From: Acidobacteriota bacterium
Lineage (GTDB): Bacteria > Acidobacteriota > Terriglobia > Terriglobales > Acidobacteriaceae
Direction: 5' to 3'
Length of the DNA: 7,981 nt
NCBI GenBank assembly: GCA_021801945.1
Contig: JAKABE010000135.1
Span: 1-7,981 of the forward strand
The translations under genes were made by a program, and so were the position numbers. This document shows, in pieces, positions 1 through 5,880 of this stretch (position 1 is its first letter; each line of letters starts with the position of its first letter). The notes below the pieces were generated by a model. That model had not been told where the DNA came from, made no database searches, and saw nothing but the letters and a program-made list of their open reading frames with translations.

Positions 1-115
1 TCCGTTTGCGCGAAGAATCGATCACATGGCTTAACTGATCGACGGTCACGCGATTGGCGGCGAAGACCGGCATAGCCAGCAAGGTCATGAGCCAAAGGAT
101 CATGAGTTTATACAT
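1..115 (-). CDS. Secreted protein of unknown function, N-terminal fragment
   Basis: An open frame starts at the ATG at 115-113 and continues without a stop for 38 codons to the window edge, so only the N-terminus is visible. It begins MYKLMILWLMTLLAMPVFA and continues with ANRVTVDQLSHVIDSSRKR. This has the form of a Sec signal peptide: a Lys near the start, a hydrophobic core of about 14 residues, and an AxA-like site (VFA, cleavage near residue 19 or 20). A strong ribosome-binding site, GGGAGG on the minus strand (122-127), lies 6 nt upstream and supports this start. The mature start (RVTVDQL...) resembles, from memory, a group of acidobacterial exported hypothetical proteins; I cannot assign a function. 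It lies downstream of the peroxiredoxin gene in the same direction, but 485 nt separate them, so it is probably transcribed separately. Confidence 0.7.
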   Translation of the reverse strand, partial: MYKLMILWLMTLLAMPVFAANRVTVDQLSHVIDSSRKR

Positions 116-600
116 AGGGGCCCTCCCGTGGCTAAAGCCAATCGTAGTCCCGCCGATGGACAACAGCAATCCGAGGAACTCGATTTATACCATTCGGTCA
201 ACGCCCTGAATGATGTTTGCAGCTAGTTCTATTGCTGGTATTTGCAGGCCAAGCCACTAGCACGAATTTCGCACAGCCGTCGAGATTTGGGCAAGAGACT
301 AGAAGTCTTGAAGGAACAAACATGTGGTAAATGAGTCAAGTACTAAGCGGAAAGTTCTGCCTGATCGGCCCAGGCGTTGACTTGGTGCTCGAGTTTATCG
401 AGACAGCGTCAATCATCCTTGATGGCTCCGCCCTCCATTGCTAGCCAAGAGCAAAGCGTGTGACGGCTGCAGCGCCAGACGCAACCCATAATTCAGACTT
501 CTCCCAAGCACGGCTGAAACCCTGATGATTGTGCACACCGGATAGCCGGACAAAACGATGATCCAAGACCCGCCGGTTGCGGCGAGGCGCCGGCAGGGAG
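116..600. other. Intergenic region with no recognised gene
   Basis: I see no ORF with a ribosome-binding site and no RNA gene in this stretch. The minus strand contains TATAAA (184-189), about 70 nt upstream of the secreted-protein start, which could be a -10 element, but I see no matching -35 at the right distance. Short inverted repeats (AGACT/AGTCT at 296-308, CTCGA/TCGAG at 389-403) are no better than chance. I see no convincing intrinsic terminator after the peroxiredoxin gene. Confidence 0.5.
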
Positions 601-1191
601 CTACTTGTGAGCAAGCTGCCGGACGACTGCCAACGCCCTCTTTACATGTTCAGGTGGAGTTAAATGATCTGCCTGGGAAGAAAATTCCGCAACGATCTTG
701 TCATTCTTGTTAATTACGAAGGTTGTGCGCGCAAAAAAGCCGTGGCCGATGACGACGCCGCGCACATCTTTCATGCCCGGCATTCCGGGAAAGGCCTTCA
801 CTCCGTAGGAAGCGCCGATCTTTCCGCTCGGATCAGAAGCCACCGGGAAACGGCCCGCACAGTACTTGGGATCGGCGGAGAACTGCTTGAGGCGTGTGAT
901 GCTATCTTCTGAAACGCCAATAATCGTGGCGCCGGCGGCGGTGAATTGGCTCTTGTCCTGGGAAAACGTGTGAGCCTCGAGGTCGCAACCGCTCGTGAAG
1001 GCAGATGGGTAGAAATAGACCACGACGGGGCCCTTTTGCAGTGCGGTCCGTAGCGAGAAATGAAATTCCTTTCCCGCCAGGGATGCGGGAGCAGAGAATT
1101 CAGGCGCTTGGTCGCCTGGTTTGAGGGCAGCGAAAGCTGGTGTGCAGAGCGCGGCGGAGACCGCAAGGCTGAAAAGCAGACTTCTTTTCAT
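601..1191 (-). CDS. Exported peroxiredoxin (AhpC/TSA, BCP/PrxQ-like)
   Basis: This is a thiol peroxidase that should reduce H2O2 or organic peroxides outside the cytoplasm. The 196-residue product begins MKRSLLFSLAVSAALCTPAFA, a clear signal peptide ending in AFA. The mature thioredoxin-fold domain starts ALKPGDQAPEF and carries the peroxidatic motif PxxxTxxC (PSAFTSGC) with Cys69, and the conserved Arg (ARTTFVI, Arg155). The position five residues after the peroxidatic Cys, where E. coli BCP has its resolving Cys, is His here. Another Cys at 111 (KYCAGRFPVASD) is the likely resolving residue. Codon 1194-1192 is TTG and could extend the frame by one residue, but the GGGAGG ribosome-binding site sits 6 nt before the ATG at 1191 and only 3 nt before the TTG, so I choose the ATG. 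It is monocistronic as far as can be seen, with 277 nt separating it from the SDR gene upstream. Confidence 0.9.
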   Translation of the reverse strand: MKRSLLFSLAVSAALCTPAFAALKPGDQAPEFSAPASLAGKEFHFSLRTALQKGPVVVYFYPSAFTSGCDLEAHTFSQDKSQFTAAGATIIGVSEDSITRLKQFSADPKYCAGRFPVASDPSGKIGASYGVKAFPGMPGMKDVRGVVIGHGFFARTTFVINKNDKIVAEFSSQADHLTPPEHVKRALAVVRQLAHK

Positions 1192-1229
1192 CAATATCCT
1201 CCCGGGGAACTAAGACTGAGTGGCGCGAA

Positions 1230-1255
1230 GGCGGCGCTCCGGCGGAGCCGCCGCC
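1230..1255 (-). other. GC-rich hairpin in the peroxiredoxin leader
   Basis: GGCGGCGCTCC (1230-1240) pairs with GGAGC/GCCGCC (1244-1255) across a GGC loop, with a single bulged C at 1249. This gives about 11 base pairs, almost all G-C. It lies 40 nt upstream of the peroxiredoxin ribosome-binding site. No T-tract follows it on either strand, so it is not a standard intrinsic terminator. If the candidate -10 at 1264-1269 is real, this hairpin would be the very 5' end of the peroxiredoxin mRNA and could stabilise it. That role is inference. Confidence 0.45.
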
Positions 1256-1263
1256 AGGACTAG

Positions 1264-1272
1264 AGGATAGCA
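1264..1272 (-). promoter_or_regulatory. Candidate extended -10 of the peroxiredoxin promoter
   Basis: The minus strand reads TGCTATCCT, an extended -10 form (TGnTATnnT, 4 of 6 matches to TATAAT). I see no good -35 at 17-18 nt. A small perfect inverted repeat, GGTCG-N5-CGACC (1286-1300), sits just upstream at about the -35 position and could be an operator. The call rests on position and a partial consensus only. Confidence 0.25.
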
Positions 1273-1388
1273 GAACGGTGGGGCAGGTCGTTCGCCGACC
1301 GGAGCCTTGATTGCCCGCAAATTCTTGACAGCGGAGCTGAGCAAACGGGCATGGAAGGGACAGAAATGGGCAGAGCGAAGGAGCTCAG

Positions 1389-1417
1389 TCCTGAGCAGAT
1401 TGAGAATCGGCTCAGGA
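1389..1417. repeat. Intergenic hairpin resembling a dispersed repeat
   Basis: TCCTGAGC (1389-1396) and GCTCAGGA (1410-1417) form a perfect 8-bp stem. Beyond one A/G mismatch, GATT (1398-1401) pairs with AATC (1405-1408) around a GAG loop, so 12 of 13 positions pair. On the minus strand the element is entered by TGTCATCCTGAGC and left by CTGAGCTCCTTCGCTCTG. This resembles the TGTCATCCTGAGCGAAGCGAAGGA-type intergenic repeat that I recall from acidobacterial genomes, here diverged. It lies 52 nt after the SDR stop, where it could help end the transketolase operon transcript, although it lacks a T-tract. Confidence 0.5.
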
Positions 1418-1468
1418 TGACAGGCGCATATACTTTTGGGTTGCACGATTGCTGTTGCTCGATACAGC

Positions 1469-2215
1469 CTAGGCGGCGGTAAGGCCTCCGTCGACGGGCA
1501 GTGCGGCCCCGTTGATAAAGGCGGCCTCGTCGCTGGCCAGGTAGACGAGTGCATTGGCGACGTCGGTGGTGGTGGCCATTCTTCCGAGAGGCACTTCGCC
1601 GAGCCGCTCGGCGCGGCGCACAGGGTCCTTGAGCATGGTCTGCACCAGGGCGGTCTCCACCGTGCTGGGGTGGACGGAGTTGCAGCGAATATTGTCCTTG
1701 GCGTAGCGCACGGCCACGGCTTTGGTGAGCACGGTGAGCGCACCCTTGGTCAGGGAATAAGTTTCATTGGTGAACTGGTGGCCAATAATGCCGCTGATCG
1801 AAGACATATTCAGGATGAGACCGCCGCCCGCTGCCCTCATCATCGGCAAGGAGTGCTTGATGCCAAGGAAAGGTCCTCTGACGTTCACGGCGATCATGGC
1901 GTCAAAGGAGTCGACATCCATCTCCTCGATATTCTTGCGGATGTTGATGCCTGCATTGTTGACTAGAACGTCAAGGCGTCCGGCCTGTGTGATCACGGCA
2001 GAGAGCACAGTCTTCCAGCTCTCCTCCGAAGTCACATCGTGGGCGAGGAAGACCGCGCCGATGGAGGCGGCTGTCTTTTCTCCATCGGCGCGGTTGGTAT
2101 CGGAGATGAAGACCGAAGCGCCTTCCTCACGAAACCTGCGAGCCACTTCGGCGCCGATTCCTCCTGCGGCACCAGTGATGAGGGCGGTCTTGCCCTGGAG
2201 GCGCGGGGTGGTCAC
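1469..2215 (-). CDS. SDR family NAD(P)-dependent oxidoreductase
   Basis: A 248-residue classical short-chain dehydrogenase that should interconvert a secondary alcohol and a ketone in the cytoplasm. The Rossmann motif TGAAGGIG is at 14-21 and NNAG at 86-89. The catalytic set is Asn111, Ser138/139, Tyr153 and Lys157 (YSLTK), and the C-terminus has the usual PVDGG. Asp39 at the end of the second beta strand (VFISDTNR) favours NAD over NADP. The length is typical for the family and nothing is missing. The start is GTG at 2215-2213, overlapping the upstream TGA by 4 nt, with a GGGAGG ribosome-binding site 6 nt away. It is the last gene of the transketolase-GarR operon, so a sugar or sugar-acid substrate is likely. 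The gluconate 5-dehydrogenase type is one possibility, but the exact substrate cannot be read from the sequence. Confidence 0.9.
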   Translation of the reverse strand: MTTPRLQGKTALITGAAGGIGAEVARRFREEGASVFISDTNRADGEKTAASIGAVFLAHDVTSEESWKTVLSAVITQAGRLDVLVNNAGINIRKNIEEMDVDSFDAMIAVNVRGPFLGIKHSLPMMRAAGGGLILNMSSISGIIGHQFTNETYSLTKGALTVLTKAVAVRYAKDNIRCNSVHPSTVETALVQTMLKDPVRRAERLGEVPLGRMATTTDVANALVYLASDEAAFINGAALPVDGGLTAA

Positions 2216-3108
2216 AGCGCGCCTCCCTTGCGAACCTTGACACCGGCGATCTTCTCATAGAACTGGATGAGGCCGCCGTGATCGTCCTTCTGATGGCCGT
2301 CCACCTTGAGGGCCTGCATCATTTCCATCACCTGACTGGTGAGAGGAATGGGAGTGGTGGTCTCGTGGGCCGTATCGAGGGCGTTCTGGAGGTCCTTGAT
2401 GTGCAGTTCGATGCGGAATCCGGGCTTGTAGTTTCCGGCCAAGACCATGGGGGCCTTGGCGTTGAGGACGGTGCTGCCGGCAAGGCCGCCCTTGATGGCG
2501 TCGAAGACGCGCTCGGGGTCCACTCCTGCCTTGGTGGCAAGGAGGAGGGCCTCCGACATGGCGGCGATGTTGAGGGCGACGATGATCTGGTTGGCGAGCT
2601 TGGTGACGTTGCCCGCGCCGATGTCGCCGCAGAGGACGGCGCTGGCGCCCATCTGGAGCAAGACGTCCTTGACCTGGTCGAAGAGGTCCTGCTTGCCGCC
2701 GACCATGATGGCGAGGGTTCCGTCGATGGCCTTGGGCTCACCGCCGGAGACCGGGGCGTCGAGCATCTCGATGCCTTTCTTGGCCAGCTCGGCGGCCACC
2801 TCGCGGCTGGCAAGGGGCGCGATGGAGCTCATGTCCACGACGATGCTGCCCGGCTTGGCGCCCTCGATGACGCCGTCCTTGCCGAGGACCGCCTGCCTCA
2901 CGTGAGGCGAATTGGGGAGCATGGTGATGATGAGGGAATTGCGCGAGGCTACATCCTTGGGGGATGATCCAGCCGTGGCACCGGCTTGGACCAGTTCTTT
3001 CACCGGCGCTTCAATAATGTCGTAAACGACGAGCTTGTGGCCCGCTTTGAGGAGGTTTTTGGCCATGGGCTTGCCCATGATGCCCAGTCCGATAAAGCCG
3101 ATGTTCAT
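2212..3108 (-). CDS. garR: 2-hydroxy-3-oxopropionate (tartronate semialdehyde) reductase, GarR-like
   Basis: This beta-hydroxyacid dehydrogenase (298 residues, full length) should reduce tartronate semialdehyde to D-glycerate with NAD(P)H. The N-terminal Rossmann domain opens with the family signature GFIGLGIMGKPMAKN (residues 4-18). Asp30 at the end of strand 2 suggests NADH use. The substrate loop is DAPVSGGEPKA (117-127). The catalytic Lys is 170 in GNVTKLANQ with Asn173 nearby, followed by the all-alpha C-terminal domain with the conserved IKDL (Lys238). The stretch around Lys170 and the GGLAGSTVLNAKAPM region (207-221) match E. coli GarR closely from memory, better than they match 3-hydroxyisobutyrate dehydrogenase. 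The ATG overlaps the upstream transketolase stop by 4 nt, with a GAGAGG ribosome-binding site about 8 nt upstream. A related activity, such as reduction of another C3 or C4 semialdehyde acid, cannot be excluded. Confidence 0.85.
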   Translation of the reverse strand: MNIGFIGLGIMGKPMAKNLLKAGHKLVVYDIIEAPVKELVQAGATAGSSPKDVASRNSLIITMLPNSPHVRQAVLGKDGVIEGAKPGSIVVDMSSIAPLASREVAAELAKKGIEMLDAPVSGGEPKAIDGTLAIMVGGKQDLFDQVKDVLLQMGASAVLCGDIGAGNVTKLANQIIVALNIAAMSEALLLATKAGVDPERVFDAIKGGLAGSTVLNAKAPMVLAGNYKPGFRIELHIKDLQNALDTAHETTTPIPLTSQVMEMMQALKVDGHQKDDHGGLIQFYEKIAGVKVRKGGAL

Positions 3109-4049
3109 CTCTGTTTTCCTCTCGAAAGCGCTCGGACGGCATTGGCAACGTCGTCCGCAGTGAGCGCAAAATGTGCAAGGAGATCATTATAGTTCTCCGC
3201 CGACAGGCCGAATGTGTCATGGATGCCCACGAATTCGACGGGGGCGTGTGGGACAGCGCGAAGGGCTTCGACGATGGCGGAGCTGAGCCCGCCAATGATG
3301 GAATGCTCTTCGGCGGTCACGATGGCGTCCACTCCGGCCGCATAGCGGATGACGGCCTTGCGGTCCAGGGGTTTGATGGTGGCGACATCGAGGACACGAG
3401 TGGAAATTCCATCAGCAGCGAGGATATCCGCGGCTTCGAGAGACCGGGAGACCATTACCCCCGAGGCGAAGATGGCGGCGTGGTGCCCCTCGCGGAGCTG
3501 GGAGATTTTGCCGATGGAGTAGGCCTCATCGGGAGGATAGATGAAGGGAAGATCGTTGCGGTTGATACGGATGTAGACCGGTCCCTTGCAATCCAGAATG
3601 CAGTCCATGACCTTCTCGACCTCGATGGAATCGGCGGGGCAGACAACGGTCATGTTGGGGAGGGCGCGCATGAGGGCGACGTCCTCGATGCCCTGGTGGG
3701 TCTTTCCATCGCCGAAGTCGGAGAGGCCGGCGCTGGACCCGCAGATGCGGACAGGAAGGTTGGGAATGCAGACGGAGTTGCGGAGCTGATCGTAGTCCCT
3801 GCCAGAAGCGAAGACGGCAAACGAATGGATGAAAGGGATCATTCCGGCGAGGGCAAAACCGGCCGCCGTGGAGGCCATGTTCTGCTCCGCAATGCCCATT
3901 TGGAAGTAACGGTCCGGAAACTCGGCCTGGAACATGACGGATTGCGTGGATTTACCGAGGTCCGCCTCGAGAGCGACGACGCGATGATCCTGTTTGCCCA
4001 GCCGGACCAGGCTGGCTCCATACGCGCTTCTGAGGTTGGGCGAAGTCAT
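3105..4049 (-). CDS. Transketolase, C-terminal subunit (split enzyme)
   Basis: This 314-residue protein carries the pyrimidine-binding and C-terminal domains of a two-gene transketolase. It should form an active thiamine-diphosphate enzyme with the product of the gene just upstream, transferring two-carbon ketol units. The key motif MGIAEQN holds Glu55, which corresponds to the Glu that activates the cofactor pyrimidine. The downstream GFALAGMIPFIHSFAVFASGR segment is typical of the PYR domain. The C-terminal domain (about 190-314) has EEHSIIGGL, the usual hallmark of this part in transketolase and DXS relatives. The ATG overlaps the upstream stop by 4 nt, with GGAGG 8 nt before it. The absence of phosphate-handling neighbours leaves open whether the substrate is a sugar phosphate or a free sugar acid. 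Confidence 0.92.
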   Translation of the reverse strand: MTSPNLRSAYGASLVRLGKQDHRVVALEADLGKSTQSVMFQAEFPDRYFQMGIAEQNMASTAAGFALAGMIPFIHSFAVFASGRDYDQLRNSVCIPNLPVRICGSSAGLSDFGDGKTHQGIEDVALMRALPNMTVVCPADSIEVEKVMDCILDCKGPVYIRINRNDLPFIYPPDEAYSIGKISQLREGHHAAIFASGVMVSRSLEAADILAADGISTRVLDVATIKPLDRKAVIRYAAGVDAIVTAEEHSIIGGLSSAIVEALRAVPHAPVEFVGIHDTFGLSAENYNDLLAHFALTADDVANAVRALSRGKQR

Positions 4050-4885
4050 GCGAGCATCCTCCGGGATTCTGCGATTTCAGCGAGCGCCATCTCATATTGT
4101 TGTTGGGTCATGGCGCCGTTGTGGAAGGCGGCAGTGTTTTCTGCGAAAGAGACGCCTCTGCCTTTTATGGTGTCGGCCACGATGACGGTGGGAGCGCCCT
4201 TGTGGGCAGTGGCCGCGTCGAGGGAGCCGAGGATGGCAGCTACGTCGTGGCCATTCACGTTCAAGACGTTCCATCCAAAGGCGCGCCATTTTTCTTCCAA
4301 GTTAGGGATATCAAAGATTTCCTTGGTGGGTCCGGTGGCCTGGATGCGGTTGCGATCGAGGATGGCGGTGAGGGAATCTACTTGGTAGCGCGCGGCGGCC
4401 ATGGCGGCTTCCCAGAGCTGGCCCTCGGCAAGTTCGCCGTCGCCCATGACGACGTAGACGCGCGAGGGGCTTTTGGCGAGACGCAGGGCGAGCGCCATGC
4501 CCACGGCGATCGAGAGGCCCTGCCCGAGAGAGCCTGTGACTGCCTCCATTCCCGGCGTCATCATGTCGGGATGCCCCTGCAACTTGCCGGCGAGGGTCTT
4601 GACCTTGTCCAACTCCTGGCGGGGGATGACTCCCAGCTCTGTGAGCGCGGCGTATTGGATGAGAACGGAATGGCCTTTGCTGAGGAGAAAGCGGTCCCGG
4701 TCTGGATCCTTATACGCTTCGGGATTGAAGCGCATCTTGGAGAAGTAAAGGGCCGCCGCAATTTCGGCGAGTGAGCAGGAACCACCGAGGTGGCCTGCTT
4801 TGCCGACACCGATCATCTTCACGACGTCCTCGCGGAGATCCCACGCAATCCGCTGGATTCGGCGAATTTCGTCAGGTTTTGCCAT
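4046..4885 (-). CDS. Transketolase, N-terminal subunit (split enzyme)
   Basis: This 279-residue protein is the diphosphate-binding (PP) half of a split transketolase and starts the operon. The thiamine-diphosphate motif begins at GDG (148-150, MGDGELAEGQ) and ends at Asn179 (LDRNRIQ), about 29 residues later as expected for the Mg ligands. Conserved active-site histidines are visible at His32 (AGHLGGS), His72 (SKGH), His105 (QGHPDM) and His255 (AFHNG). GSLGQGLSIAVGMAL (118-132) is the usual glycine-rich segment. The length fits the family (about 270-290). The ATG at 4885 has GGGAGG 7 nt upstream. The gene follows a roughly 1-kb stretch without an intact gene that holds likely control sites. 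It forms an operon with the C-subunit, the GarR-like reductase and the SDR. Confidence 0.92.
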   Translation of the reverse strand: MAKPDEIRRIQRIAWDLREDVVKMIGVGKAGHLGGSCSLAEIAAALYFSKMRFNPEAYKDPDRDRFLLSKGHSVLIQYAALTELGVIPRQELDKVKTLAGKLQGHPDMMTPGMEAVTGSLGQGLSIAVGMALALRLAKSPSRVYVVMGDGELAEGQLWEAAMAAARYQVDSLTAILDRNRIQATGPTKEIFDIPNLEEKWRAFGWNVLNVNGHDVAAILGSLDAATAHKGAPTVIVADTIKGRGVSFAENTAAFHNGAMTQQQYEMALAEIAESRRMLA

Positions 4886-4958
4886 TCCTTATCCTCCCGG
4901 CGCAAAAGCAACGATCTGCGCTATGCAGGCCAATCGATGACGAGATCGGACGCTCGAG

Positions 4959-4973
4959 CCGTTCAAAACCGTT
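4959..4973. promoter_or_regulatory. Paired CCGTT half-sites upstream of the transketolase operon
   Basis: CCGTT occurs at 4959-4963 and again at 4969-4973, exactly 10 bp apart, which is about one helical turn. The same pentamer forms the arms of the inverted repeat at 5073-5092. Together they could be a main operator plus auxiliary half-sites for one regulator. The pentamer is short, so chance is possible. Confidence 0.25.
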
Positions 4974-4990
4974 GCTGATTGGCACTGGAA

Positions 4991-5034
4991 AGGATAGTTC
5001 CTCGATGTCTCTCGGAAGTGTGATTGAGGTCACG
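4991..5034 (-). promoter_or_regulatory. CRP-like site with a candidate class II promoter
   Basis: TGTGA-TTGAGG-TCACG (5019-5034) matches 9 of 10 conserved positions of the CRP consensus TGTGA-N6-TCACA. On the minus strand TATCCT (4996-4991) is a possible -10. A start 7 nt further on (about 4984) would place the centre of the CRP-like site at about -42, close to the -41.5 geometry of class II CRP-activated promoters. No good -35 is present, which fits that class. The transcript would have a leader of about 100 nt before the transketolase ATG. The site match is directly visible; the promoter and its regulation are inference. Confidence 0.4.
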
Positions 5035-5072
5035 CTCGGGTTGGGGTTTGAATGTGCTGTTGGGAGATTCCG

Positions 5073-5092
5073 AACGGTGCGACATCACCGTT
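5073..5092. promoter_or_regulatory. Perfect 7-6-7 inverted repeat, likely operator
   Basis: AACGGTG (5073-5079) and CACCGTT (5086-5092) are perfect inverted repeats separated by CGACAT. This has the size and symmetry of a site for a dimeric helix-turn-helix regulator. It lies about 190 nt upstream of the transketolase start and about 40 nt beyond the CRP-like site. No regulator gene is in the window, so the protein that binds it is unknown. Confidence 0.45.
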
Positions 5093-5116
5093 TTGCAGTC
5101 CCATGCACCCTCCCCC

Positions 5117-5212
5117 CTGATTTCTGTATGCAAATATTCTTTTTTCAATGATTTGCGCGGTGTGCTGCCGCGCAAATATTTGAAAAAGCATATAGTCGCT
5201 CACAGAAATTAG
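5117..5212. repeat. Large AT-rich imperfect palindrome
   Basis: Four nested arms pair in order: 5117-5127 with 5202-5212 (11 pairs, one G-T), ATGC 5128-5131 with GCAT 5188-5191, TTTTTCAA 5141-5148 with TTGAAAAA 5180-5187, and ATTTGCGCGG 5151-5160 with CCGCGCAAAT 5168-5177. The loop is TGTGCTG. A 9-nt bulge (5132-5140) on one side and a 10-nt bulge (5192-5201) on the other interrupt it, along with a 2x2 internal loop. In total about 33 base pairs fall within 96 nt. The T-tract comes before and the A-tract after the core, on both strands, so it is not an intrinsic terminator. It could be a small non-autonomous mobile element, a structured RNA or a large protein-binding site. Confidence 0.7.
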
Positions 5213-5462
5213 AGAGGAAAGGAGTTAGGACCGCATTTTTGAGGATTTGCACCAGGAAGAGTGCACTATCCCGAGGAAGAACTCGGTTGGCTGCGCGGGT
5301 TGGAGTGCATCGAGCACCAATGCGCGCACAACGATAGCCTAACAAGATTTGGGAAATGATACGCAAGTGAGGGCTGGGGCGGGAAGGTTCGGGTATGCCT
5401 GCCGATAGCCTGAGGACATCTCCTCATGGTGGAACTCGGGCAGAACCGATTGTTCCGACTCC

Positions 5463-5723
5463 AGCAACAACGCCAGCGAGGTAGCGGATGCGCATGGTGC
5501 CTAGTTTCAGTCGATCCTGGCCGGGCATTGTCGCTATGCGTACGTGACCGGATTGCGGGACGAGCGGGCGAGCCGCAAGAATCCCGGTATGAAGAAGGTA
5601 GTCAGCGAGGATGCACTGCGGGGTGCTTTGGCACGGATCGGCGAAGAGGCCAGAGCCCAGTGGCTCAAGCCGCGGCCTTTATCCAGCGTGGACCGATCAC
5701 CAGCGGGCCAGGCGCGCAGCTAA
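5463..5723 (+). pseudogene. Transposase relic (IS1380/IS4-like DDE type)
   Basis: The frame starting at 5463 reads SNNASEVADAHGA, then a TAG at 5502, then FQSILAGHCRYAYVTGLRD, and later NPGMKKVVSEDALRGALARI and QWLKPRPLSSVD before TAA at 5721. The segments SNNA, SILAGH-RYA--TGLR and GMKK-VSEDALR-ALARI match, from memory, the N-terminal part of IS1380/IS4-like transposases, in which a DDE domain (WILDIDTT...) follows. Here that domain is absent, and a stop interrupts the remaining part where the family usually has a residue. The frame is open back to 5409, but I recognise nothing there. This is a dead fragment of about 85 codons, on the opposite strand to every intact gene in the window. The exact IS family is uncertain. 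Confidence 0.6.
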
Positions 5724-5880
5724 CGTCAAGCAAGGATTCATCGCCATCGAGACAGAGCCGTTCAGCAATTTTCCGGACGAAATCCGGCGAGTAAGGCCCC
5801 CGATAGCGCGAATAAAACTTGACAGTGGAGGCAAAGCGGCCCATGGGTTCAAGTGTTCCAGAGATTGGTTGCTTTGATCA

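Noticed and set aside
343..420. A minus-strand stretch reading CLDKLEHQVNAWADQ, vaguely like the C-terminus of an IS630-type transposase
   Set aside because: The similarity covers about 10 residues and is too weak to call a relic.
572..594. GCCGG/CCGGC inverted repeat just after the peroxiredoxin stop, considered as a terminator
   Set aside because: The stem is only 5 bp with a 13-nt loop and has no T-tract on the minus strand.
441..606. A stopless minus-strand stretch (reads HNHQGFSRAWEKSELW...) downstream of the peroxiredoxin gene
   Set aside because: It has no ribosome-binding site and no recognised family, and is only about 50 codons long; chance is a sufficient explanation.
1192..1194. 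TTG as the start of the peroxiredoxin
   Set aside because: The Shine-Dalgarno spacing would be only 3 nt; the adjacent ATG has a 6-nt spacing.
1210..1743. A 177-codon minus-strand frame overlapping the SDR gene end
   Set aside because: It is in a different frame from the SDR, has low-complexity Pro/Ser/Arg composition and no start signal; it is a shadow.
3171..4388. A 405-codon open frame on the plus strand across both transketolase genes
   Set aside because: It is antisense to two genes with clear catalytic motifs, has no family features and no convincing ribosome-binding site; long antisense frames are common in GC-rich genes.
5426..5794. A 122-codon plus-strand open frame from an ATG in the spacer
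   Set aside because: The transposase-like peptide lies in another frame of the same DNA; this frame shows no recognisable motif.
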